Positions 1-5,699 of a DNA stretch of 7,296 nt are shown piece by piece (the stretch's first letter is position 1; each line of letters starts with the position of its first letter). The notes under the pieces were generated by a model. The model saw only the letters and a list, made by a program, of their open reading frames with translations, was not told where the DNA came from and made no database searches. A program made the translations under genes and the position numbers. The DNA comes from Nitrospinaceae bacterium (lineage in GTDB: Bacteria; Nitrospinota; Nitrospinia; Nitrospinales; VA-1): assembly GCA_016763735.1 (NCBI GenBank), contig JAESTE010000144.1, positions 1-7,296 on the forward strand. The letters run 5' to 3'.

Positions 1-89
1 GTATCTGACTCGTGTCTCATCAAAAAAATAACCCCATGTTACTCGTATTGGTGTAAGCATTCGAACCGTTTCGCCTCTTTTATTATTGA
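1..89. other. AT-richer leader upstream of the glycoprotein gene
   Basis: This stretch is visibly richer in A and T than the genes around it. It holds an A-run (AAAAAATAA, about 23-31) that lies roughly 60 bases before the ATG at 90 and could act as a weak TATA-like or poly(A)-like element. One forward frame ends at TAA 29-31 and could be the tail of a gene lying to the left, but only nine codons are visible, so I do not call it. No Shine-Dalgarno-like sequence precedes the ATG at 90. A promoter here is inferred from position only. Confidence 0.3.
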
Positions 90-773
90 ATGGCATGGCC
101 CGCGTTTGTGCTGTGGCTGGTCGTGCCGTACCTCAACACCACGGTCGAAGACGTCACCGCGTACAACTTGGACACGGGAGAAAGCGTGCAGCTCTGGCCT
201 GGGGGGCCGTGTGCGTGGTCAGAGGGAGGGCGCTGTCACTATCCACGCCTGCACAACGCATCTGCCCTTCTGACCATCCCTCACGTGCCCTGGCTCTGTG
301 GTGGGTCGGCGGCAGGCAGCAACGCACTGGTCACCATGTCCTTCCCGCGCCAAGGCCGGCCGCCGTACAGCTGGTGGTACCGCTTCACCGACCGTCGGCT
401 GTGTCACCTGCTGGCGCCCACCACCCAGTCGTGGGGAGAAGGCGGGACCTTGGCGTGGTTGTTGCTGGCCGCGCTGCTCGTGCCTCTGATGTGTCTGGGA
501 CTGATACGTGCGTGTCTTCGGTGCCGCCTGGGACGGTGGGCAGCGCAACACATATGGCCCTCGGTCAACATAAAGGTCCCTTCCTCCGACGAGACGGTGT
601 ACGCCAGCCCGGGTAGCGATGAGCACCGCCACCACCAACAACCAGGCCGACCGCGCCGTGCAGCCCATCCACCAGAGGACCTTGTCCAACCCCGTGGCCG
701 ACCGGGTGCACATCCCGGTCAACTGTCAGCTGAACTGTTACTTGAACAGCTTGGCGCAGCTGATCCCCGGTGA
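90..773 (+). CDS. Putative type I membrane glycoprotein (viral surface or envelope candidate)
   Basis: The 227-residue product begins with a short hydrophobic segment (about 2-15, MAWPAFVLWLVV) that could be a signal peptide, although it lacks a basic n-region. The predicted ectodomain (about 16-118) has four cysteines (C41, C49, C70, C105), enough for two disulfides, and two N-glycosylation sequons (N16-T-T and N56-A-S). A strong membrane helix lies at about 119-139, followed by R140, C142, R144, C145 and R146, a stop-transfer and possible palmitoylation pattern. The tail contains SSDETVY (165-171), a possible CK2 or sorting signal. From D177 onward the codons overlap the next gene in a different frame, and this part is Pro/His/Arg-rich low-complexity sequence, as expected of an overprinted tail. 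The ATG at 90 opens this frame; a second ATG at 95 is in another frame. I do not recognise the family. Topology is supported by sequence, the viral role is inferred. Confidence 0.72.
   Translation: MAWPAFVLWLVVPYLNTTVEDVTAYNLDTGESVQLWPGGPCAWSEGGRCHYPRLHNASALLTIPHVPWLCGGSAAGSNALVTMSFPRQGRPPYSWWYRFTDRRLCHLLAPTTQSWGEGGTLAWLLLAALLVPLMCLGLIRACLRCRLGRWAAQHIWPSVNIKVPSSDETVYASPGSDEHRHHQQPGRPRRAAHPPEDLVQPRGRPGAHPGQLSAELLLEQLGAADPR
569..575 (+). promoter_or_regulatory. TATA-like element CATAAAG, possible promoter of the 619 gene
   Basis: CATAAAG lies inside the glycoprotein gene, 50 bases before the ATG at 619. It is one base from the TATAAAG at 5658, and the spacing matches the 42-55 bases seen at other starts in this window. 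It could allow a separate transcript sharing the downstream AATAAA end. This is inferred from motif and spacing only. Confidence 0.3.
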
Positions 774-1314
774 CGCGTACGTGTACCTGCACCACCCGGT
801 GGGCGATGACCCCACCGAGGGAATCCGGGAAGAGACCTTGGTCTTGCTGGAGCTCAACGCCCACGCCCGGTCCGCCACCTTTCAACAAGACGACGGCGGC
901 AAGGCTACCTTGGTCTACCGTGACGACCGTCGCTGGCACCTGGACTTGGGGGCCGGCGCAAACCTCGACGCGTTCTCGTACTTGCTGGTGCCCGAGGTCC
1001 CGGCAGTCACCCGGAAGTGTGAGCCGGCCCCTGTGGCCCCTGTACTGGACCCGTCCCCGCTACGCATGCCTGCTGCGCCCTTCTCGGTGGCAGTTGACGC
1101 CCTGGGCAACCTGCAGCCGGTGGACGAGGCCAAAGGGCTCTCTACTCTCTACGAGAAGCCGGTCATGGTGCACGCCGACCTGGCCACCAAGGCCACTGTT
1201 ATGGTGCCGCTCACCACGGCCCACGAGTTCCTGGACGCGAGACGGGCCGCGGACGCACAAGCCCAAGCCGACGGGGCACGGGTAGCGGCAGGTGCTCGTT
1301 ACGCCACTCAATAA
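619..1314 (+). CDS. Hypothetical protein, 231 aa, between glycoprotein and shell candidate
   Basis: I do not recognise this 231-residue protein. The N-terminal 30 residues are polar and probably disordered. A compact domain follows (about 31-133) that starts with VNCQLNC (C36, C40) and shows alternating hydrophobic strands such as AYVYLHH and LVLLELN, suggesting a mostly beta fold. A Pro-rich linker (about 138-154) leads to a second short domain and an Ala/Arg-rich helical end (about 206-231). No signal peptide or membrane segment is visible. The ATG at 619 overlaps the last 155 bases of the glycoprotein frame; codon choice and protein composition favour this frame through the overlap. The stop codon TAA at 1312-1314 is embedded in AATAAA. 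Lying between a surface protein and a capsid candidate, it may be a structural protein, but this is positional inference only. Confidence 0.75.
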   Translation: MSTATTNNQADRAVQPIHQRTLSNPVADRVHIPVNCQLNCYLNSLAQLIPGDAYVYLHHPVGDDPTEGIREETLVLLELNAHARSATFQQDDGGKATLVYRDDRRWHLDLGAGANLDAFSYLLVPEVPAVTRKCEPAPVAPVLDPSPLRMPAAPFSVAVDALGNLQPVDEAKGLSTLYEKPVMVHADLATKATVMVPLTTAHEFLDARRAADAQAQADGARVAAGARYATQ

Positions 1315-1315
1315 A
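1310..1315 (+). terminator. Poly(A) signal AATAAA overlapping a stop codon
   Basis: AATAAA is formed by the last sense codon CAA, the stop TAA and the next base. It is the canonical eukaryotic polyadenylation hexamer and fits a 3' end shared by the glycoprotein and 231-residue genes, just before the TATATAT of the next gene. Use as a signal is inferred; the sequence match is exact. Confidence 0.5.
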
Positions 1316-1325
1316 CCGCCAATTG

Positions 1326-1332
1326 TATATAT
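1326..1332 (+). promoter_or_regulatory. TATA box of the shell-protein candidate
   Basis: TATATAT lies in the 65-base gap between two forward genes, 54 bases before the ATG at 1380. With transcription starting about 25-30 bases downstream, the leader would be about 25 bases. The surrounding gap contains no coding signal. Confidence 0.6.
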
Positions 1333-1379
1333 CGTGTTCTGCTCGCCCACGTACATCCGTCCACGTCCCACACACGGCC

Positions 1380-2441
1380 ATGGCGTCTATGTTTGACCGA
1401 AGCGCGGACAGCGCAGACACCGAGAGCAAGATCGTCTGCCGCACCCGGCACCCAGTGGTCGCGCCTCAGGCCACTGTGGTCTTCACCGCCGACGCCCACA
1501 GAAACGCGTTTAAGGTTCGCGGACGTCAGGCACGTCTAGCAGAATACCCTCTAGGGTCCGAGGACGCCTTCAGCCTGCGCAAGGGCGAGCTGGCGTTTGG
1601 GTACGCCAACAGTCCCTACGTGACGTCTACCGTGAACCCCAACTTCCAGGCCGTCAAGACCTTCACCTGCTTCAACGGACTGTCCCAAGGCGCCGACATC
1701 CGGTTCATGGGAGTCGTAGACAAGGGCTGGGTAGTGAACCAAGGCAGCGCTGACACCACCGTCACCCTGCGCCGGGCCGGGACCCACACCATATTCAACA
1801 CCGGTTCCCAGACCATCCGTCAGGGCGAGCTGGTGATGTGGGACTGGCCCGAGTCCATCACGGCCCGGAACGGAGACAAGCGTCCGCGGGTGGTGGTGGC
1901 CGGCTTGCCTCAAGACAAGTTCCTGCCCACCCTGCGCCCGCTGCGCATGGCCGACGTGCACGCGATGTTTGGGGAGATCACCATGCACATGGCGAATGGT
2001 GGATACGAAGATGCGGCGGGTGACGAGATGGTGCGGAAGTTCGGTCTCATGCAGACCCCCGTGTCCGCCGGCCCCAACCTGTACACTGTGAACGAGGGAA
2101 CAAGCAACGCCAGTGCCCGAGACCCCGTGTACAAGTACACCCGGTGGCTCATAGCTGCCTACAAGGGCCATGACACCAAGGGCGCGTGGTCGTTCGACAA
2201 CTCCGCCGACGACAGCCTGTTGCTCAAGCACACCGACAACATGGGCAACGGGAAACGTGCACGCAAGGAAGACAAGGTTACCGACGCCGACTTGCGCGGC
2301 GATCCCAAGGCCTACGTATTCTATATCATCTCGTACGTGGTTGAGCAGTACCGTTTGATGCAACAACGTGTGATCGGCAAAGCCATCACCACCGCCACCC
2401 GCGGCCAGAAACTCGACTTGCTCCTGTCGTACTACCAGTAG
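1380..2441 (+). CDS. Candidate capsid shell, cement or other major structural protein, 353 aa
   Basis: The ATG at 1380 is chosen because it follows a TATA box by 54 bases and has a good Kozak context (GGCCATGG); the frame is open further upstream only through non-ATG codons. The product has no signal peptide or membrane helix. Residues about 75-160 are beta-rich and include FMGVVDKG (109-116) and a segment ending in ELVMWDWPE (150-158). The C-terminus (331-353) begins VIGKAITTA and ends in a hydrophobic strand. These G-A and 'I-x-x-G-E-L-V' patterns resemble those seen in phage head-decoration or shell proteins, but I cannot show homology. A basic patch KRARK lies at 292-296. The gene sits next to, and converges on, the portal candidate, as expected in a virion module. 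Alternatives are a tail-like, minor capsid or tegument protein. The gene call is strong; the function is a suggestion. Confidence 0.85.
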   Translation: MASMFDRSADSADTESKIVCRTRHPVVAPQATVVFTADAHRNAFKVRGRQARLAEYPLGSEDAFSLRKGELAFGYANSPYVTSTVNPNFQAVKTFTCFNGLSQGADIRFMGVVDKGWVVNQGSADTTVTLRRAGTHTIFNTGSQTIRQGELVMWDWPESITARNGDKRPRVVVAGLPQDKFLPTLRPLRMADVHAMFGEITMHMANGGYEDAAGDEMVRKFGLMQTPVSAGPNLYTVNEGTSNASARDPVYKYTRWLIAAYKGHDTKGAWSFDNSADDSLLLKHTDNMGNGKRARKEDKVTDADLRGDPKAYVFYIISYVVEQYRLMQQRVIGKAITTATRGQKLDLLLSYYQ

Positions 2442-2471
2442 TTAGGGCGAGAGCACGACACGGGTGTTTTG

Positions 2472-2484
2472 AATACAGTGTATT
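2472..2484. terminator. Palindromic AATACA element between convergent genes
   Basis: AATACA-G-TGTATT is an inverted repeat with a single central base. It lies in the 56-base gap between two genes that face each other. AATACA, a known weak variant of the AATAAA poly(A) hexamer, is read on both strands: 30 bases after the forward stop and about 14 bases after the reverse stop. A shared bidirectional 3'-end signal is inferred. There is no GC-rich stem and U-tract of the bacterial terminator type. Confidence 0.35.
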
Positions 2485-2497
2485 GACTGTTCTACGA

Positions 2498-4039
2498 TCA
2501 TTTGGTCTTGGCTTTGGCCTTGGCTTTGGGCTTGGGCTTGTCCTTCTTGGGGGCTACCTTGGCCTTCTTGCGTGCGGGACCACTGGACGAAGCAGCCTTG
2601 GCGTTGTCCCCGGGACGTTCACGCAACTGTACCTTCTCCAGCTCGGCCGGACTCATGGTTGGGGTCTCTTCGAAGTCCTTCTCGTCCATGCCGTACGCCT
2701 TGGCGGTGATGGCGCGGTAGGCCGTGTACTTGAGGATGCCCATGCGGTACCACTTCTCCAGGTCGTCGTTGGGTGGGACTCCGGGCAGCATGACCCGCAC
2801 CGTGACCTTCTCCCTCACCGCAGCCATGTTGATGGAGTCGGCGTCTGGGGAGATCAGCGCGTTCTTTACGTACGCGCGGTTGTAGATCGACCGGTGCACC
2901 GACGTGAGGATCTGGATCATGGTCTGCTTGAGCCTTCGCTGCGAGTTTTGCCACATGATCATGGCGTCGGGGTTGTTGCCTGACCGGCCCGCAGAGAACT
3001 GCCCAAAGAAACTACGGGGCACACCAAACGTGGCCCCCACGGCCTCCTCGTAGTTGAGCATGATGTCGGTCAGGTGTCGCGGCTCCTCGGCGGTGGTCTG
3101 GCCCGCCATGCGCAGGTTCATAGGCACTTGGACCCGGGCCGTGTAGGGCATGTTGGGGGTGTGCGCCACCGCCACGGCAAACCCCAGACGGGACGGGTCG
3201 CGGGCGTTCCCCCCGTACGCGGCGACAGGGGCTGACAGGGCCGCGCACGCACCGCCGCCTCCGTTCATGCGACGGGTCATGGCCCTCACCGCGTCCATGC
3301 TGATGTAGTCCGACTCGGTGGCCGGGCGGGTGGCGTGTTCAGGTCTCCCGTCGTCGTCAGGGTCACCCGACCCACGCGCCACCCCCACCAATCCGGCACG
3401 TTCACGGGGCGTGTCGCTGGCCTGGAAGATCAACGCAGGGTTGCAACGACGTTCGCTGGCCACCATCTCGGCGCCCATGAGCAGCGACACCAGCTGCCGC
3501 TTGTGCCACACATGCACCATCTTGCTGCGGAGGTTGCCATGCAGGTCAGGCGGGTCCATCTCAAAGGTTTGGACGTCCACCACTTGCAGGGTTCCTCCGG
3601 CCGCGCCCTTGCCTGTGCCCATGGAAGTGGGCCCGAACCCTGTAGGCCTCTCGTAATACAAGTACTCGGTGCTGCCGTCGATCTGCCTGCGCATCCGTAT
3701 GTCCACCATGTCCAGCTCCAGCACCCGTGGCACCCCCAAGAACTCGTCGTGGGGCTTGATCACCACACCCACGAACCCGTACAGCCACAACTTCAACAAC
3801 ACCTTCTCTGCGAACTTGGTCCAGGTATGGTTGAAGAACTCGGTGGACCGGGCGTCCAGTGTCATGCCGGCTCGCTGGAACAACACCCCGCCGCCCAACA
3901 AGCCGCTGCTGGCAATGCCTGTGATGACCGGCACCAGACTGTCGCTGTCGTAGAGTGCCGTGACCGCAGAGATCTGGCCACCGGACACCGACACGTAGCG
4001 GGTGTCCAGCACGTCCACCAAATGCTTGGCCGCCGCCAT
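2498..4039 (-). CDS. Portal-like protein of HK97-lineage virus type with basic C-terminal tail
   Basis: Portals are dodecameric rings at one capsid vertex through which genome DNA is packaged. The 513-residue product follows a phage-portal layout. An N-terminal part reads DSDSLVPVITGIASSGLLGG (31-50). A helix and the strand YGFVGVVIKP (87-96) follow, then VLELDMVDIRMR with GSTEYLYYE (106-130) and a Gly-rich variable insertion near the middle. A stem-like helix then leads into FGVPRSFFG (338-346), the equivalent of the 'FGVP' portal motif, and late helices include a GILKYTAYRAITAKAYGMD-type segment. The length fits tailed-phage portals (about 400-550) and is shorter than typical herpesvirus portals. 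The last 24 residues have 13 Lys/Arg, with PARKKAKV (488-495) close to the SV40 nuclear-localisation signal. The start is ATG at 4039 with G at +4; no ribosome-binding site is present. Family assignment rests on pattern recognition, not a search. Confidence 0.68.
   Translation of the reverse strand: MAAAKHLVDVLDTRYVSVSGGQISAVTALYDSDSLVPVITGIASSGLLGGGVLFQRAGMTLDARSTEFFNHTWTKFAEKVLLKLWLYGFVGVVIKPHDEFLGVPRVLELDMVDIRMRRQIDGSTEYLYYERPTGFGPTSMGTGKGAAGGTLQVVDVQTFEMDPPDLHGNLRSKMVHVWHKRQLVSLLMGAEMVASERRCNPALIFQASDTPRERAGLVGVARGSGDPDDDGRPEHATRPATESDYISMDAVRAMTRRMNGGGGACAALSAPVAAYGGNARDPSRLGFAVAVAHTPNMPYTARVQVPMNLRMAGQTTAEEPRHLTDIMLNYEEAVGATFGVPRSFFGQFSAGRSGNNPDAMIMWQNSQRRLKQTMIQILTSVHRSIYNRAYVKNALISPDADSINMAAVREKVTVRVMLPGVPPNDDLEKWYRMGILKYTAYRAITAKAYGMDEKDFEETPTMSPAELEKVQLRERPGDNAKAASSSGPARKKAKVAPKKDKPKPKAKAKAKTK
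2506..2541 (-). repeat. Hexamer tandem repeat encoding the Lys-Ala/Lys-Pro tail
   Basis: Six near-identical hexamers, consensus NYTTGG on the forward strand, run in tandem (TCTTGG, CTTTGG, CCTTGG, CTTTGG, GCTTGG, GCTTGT). On the coding strand they give alternating Lys-Ala and Lys-Pro dipeptides at the end of the portal candidate. Such a short repeat could vary in copy number by slippage without a frameshift. Confidence 0.7.
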
Positions 4040-4132
4040 GACGCAGCGGGTTTACTTTAGAGTGGTGCCGAGGGCATGTATACACTCACTCAAACACCAG
4101 CGCTGTACACATATACAAGACCCTTCTCGCCC
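4040..4132. promoter_or_regulatory. Divergent promoter between portal-like gene and 509-aa gene
   Basis: This 93-base gap separates two genes pointing away from each other. It contains the perfect palindrome TGTATACA (4077-4084), which presents TATACA on both strands: 54 bases before the forward ATG at 4133 and about 43 before the reverse ATG at 4039. Both spacings match other starts in the window. Secondary AT-rich candidates are TATACAAG (4112-4119, forward, closer to its ATG) and CTAAAGTAAA (4060-4051, reverse). Promoter function is inferred from sequence and position. Confidence 0.5.
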
Positions 4133-5662
4133 ATGCAGTGCTCGCCTCGGTTCAACTTGGGGTCGCCCGCGGGCATGGCGGCGCTCCACTGCTCGCAATG
4201 CATCGACGAGTGTATCCAGTACATGCACGTCATGACTGTGTCCCAGGGAAACTGTGGCCCCATGCCCGGCGCCAAGTCCTACGCCACCAAGCTTACGGAG
4301 CTGTGGAAGAAGCGGGCCGTCAGCTGGGCCCATGTGTTCCTCGACACCAACGGGCGCTACAACATGGACGACTTGTTGTCAGTGTGTCTGGCCTACTTGC
4401 GCGTGGTGCAGCGGGCCAAGGAGCCTGCGCCGACTGAGCACGAGGCACGGGAGCTGCAGCAACAGATGCGGTTGTGTCAGTTCGAGTGGCACAAAGACCC
4501 CGAGACCAACCTGGCGTGGGCCCGGAAACTGCCGGCCATGCGTCAACTCTTTGAACGGGTGGTGGTGGCCGGGATGTCTCACTTCGACCTGTCGGAAGGC
4601 ATGTCGTGTGCCCCTGGCCTGTCAGACGGACTGGGCGGAGGAGGGGTACGGTACGCAGACATCGACATGCACGGCACCTTCGAGAACAGGGCCCGGGTCA
4701 TGGAGAAGAAGGCGCGTGAGAAGGCCAACGCTGTGTCGGCTGCTTCGTCCTCCGGTGCCCTCAAGCCTACCGTCGCGGCCAAGGAGGACGTGGTGGTGGC
4801 GATGGTGCCCAACCGCTTCGTTACCCTGGGGACCCGCACGCTCCTGCACTGCATGGCCGACATGGACATGTTCGAGGGCCACCTGATCATGCGCAAGCAC
4901 GGCGACGGCGACACATGGCCATCGATGAACCGTTACCTACGACGTGTGTTGGAGTTCGTGGTCACAGGCAAGACTTCAGCACGGCTGAGAGACCTGCACC
5001 AGTTGCGCAGCCTGCCCCTGAGCGCCCTGACCGCGGCCCTGAGGTTCACCCAAGGCAAGTGGTCCGGGGTGTCTGCCAACGCCCTGCTCAAGGAAGAGAT
5101 GGGGTCCACCCGTACCTCGGAGATCCTGTCCGAGACCCAAGCCTCCATGCACCGTGCGTTCAACATGGGGCCTCAAGCCATCGTCGAGGACAAGGACCAG
5201 GACACCAAGTCTGACAACGCAAGCGCCGACATCCCTGTTGCTGTACCACTAGAGCAACTGGAGCATGCCTGGTTCAAGTGGACCCCGTTGCGTTGTTCAT
5301 GGCTGCTGGTGCTGTGGTCTCGTCAGTTTGACACGTCGTTCCACATCGACTTCCTCCAAGACTTTGTGATTCAACGCCATGAACTGGTGAGGTACCGCGA
5401 CCGTCTTACCGAGGCCCATCGCAAAGACCATGGCCGGCTGCGTCGTCCCCTGTTGGTGGAGGCGTGTGGTCGATGGTTTGTGGAGACGTGTGGCACCGAC
5501 CCGCCCCAGCTGCAGCCCTGCCTCCATTTGCCGGCAGCGTTGTACGTGTGGTGCCAGTGGATGGCGGCCGCGCCTTTTAATGGGATTGACACCAAGGGTC
5601 GCAACATCCAGCCCTTGTTGGACGAGGTGTTGGATGACGGGAGTAATGAGCAATTACTATAA
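4133..5662 (+). CDS. Hypothetical protein, 509 aa, Cys-rich N-terminus
   Basis: I do not recognise this protein. The frame has an earlier ATG at 4076, but that codon overlaps the TGTATACA promoter palindrome, so I prefer the ATG at 4133, which sits 54 bases after TATACA; ATG 4175 is a further option. The N-terminus carries HCSQCIDEC (19-27) and C41, a possible zinc or disulfide cluster. The rest appears mostly alpha-helical, with a low-complexity Ala/Ser stretch in the middle (after a Lys/Arg-rich helix, about residues 185-215) and an acidic linker before the last third. The C-terminal third has several Trp and Cys residues (for example the segments beginning WFKWTP, WLLVLW and VWCQWM). No convincing signal peptide or membrane segment is seen. 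It shares a promoter region with the portal-like gene, so a late structural or packaging role is possible but unproven. Confidence 0.8.
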   Translation: MQCSPRFNLGSPAGMAALHCSQCIDECIQYMHVMTVSQGNCGPMPGAKSYATKLTELWKKRAVSWAHVFLDTNGRYNMDDLLSVCLAYLRVVQRAKEPAPTEHEARELQQQMRLCQFEWHKDPETNLAWARKLPAMRQLFERVVVAGMSHFDLSEGMSCAPGLSDGLGGGGVRYADIDMHGTFENRARVMEKKAREKANAVSAASSSGALKPTVAAKEDVVVAMVPNRFVTLGTRTLLHCMADMDMFEGHLIMRKHGDGDTWPSMNRYLRRVLEFVVTGKTSARLRDLHQLRSLPLSALTAALRFTQGKWSGVSANALLKEEMGSTRTSEILSETQASMHRAFNMGPQAIVEDKDQDTKSDNASADIPVAVPLEQLEHAWFKWTPLRCSWLLVLWSRQFDTSFHIDFLQDFVIQRHELVRYRDRLTEAHRKDHGRLRRPLLVEACGRWFVETCGTDPPQLQPCLHLPAALYVWCQWMAAAPFNGIDTKGRNIQPLLDEVLDDGSNEQLL

Positions 5663-5664
5663 AG
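5658..5664 (+). promoter_or_regulatory. TATA box TATAAAG overlapping the upstream stop codon
   Basis: TATAAAG contains the TAA stop (5660-5662) of the 509-residue gene and lies 42 bases before the ATG at 5700. It is a near-consensus TATA box in an otherwise GC-rich region. TATAAA is also a weak poly(A) hexamer variant, so it may serve the end of one gene and the start of the next; that dual role is inferred. Confidence 0.6.
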
Positions 5665-5699
5665 CGTGGTGTAACAGAACCTTTGTACATCCACTTGTC

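Noticed and set aside
86..616. A 176-codon frame overlapping the glycoprotein gene
   Set aside because: It is Arg/His/Pro-rich without domains, whereas the frame from 90 shows signal-like, glycosylation and membrane features. Leaky scanning to ATG 95 is possible but unsupported.
770..1285. A Thr/Trp/Arg/Pro-rich 171-codon forward frame inside the 231-residue gene
   Set aside because: The composition is that of an out-of-frame translation of GC-rich DNA; the frame from 619 has natural protein composition.
1551..2366. A 271-codon open frame on the reverse strand inside the 353-residue shell-candidate gene
   Set aside because: It mirrors a GC-rich codon pattern, has no promoter or start context, and its translation is low in structure-like features. 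The forward gene explains the region.
3335..4060. A 241-codon forward open frame opposite the portal-like gene
   Set aside because: His/Val/Gln-rich composition typical of an antisense shadow; it also runs through the portal start and into the divergent promoter.
4076..4132. Nineteen extra N-terminal codons for the 509-residue protein from ATG 4076
   Set aside because: The ATG overlaps the TGTATACA promoter element, so it would lie upstream of the expected transcript start.
5430..5699. Ninety extra N-terminal codons for the basic/acidic protein
   Set aside because: They overlap the C-terminal codons of the 509-residue gene out of frame, precede the TATAAAG, and are Trp/Cys/Arg-rich noise.
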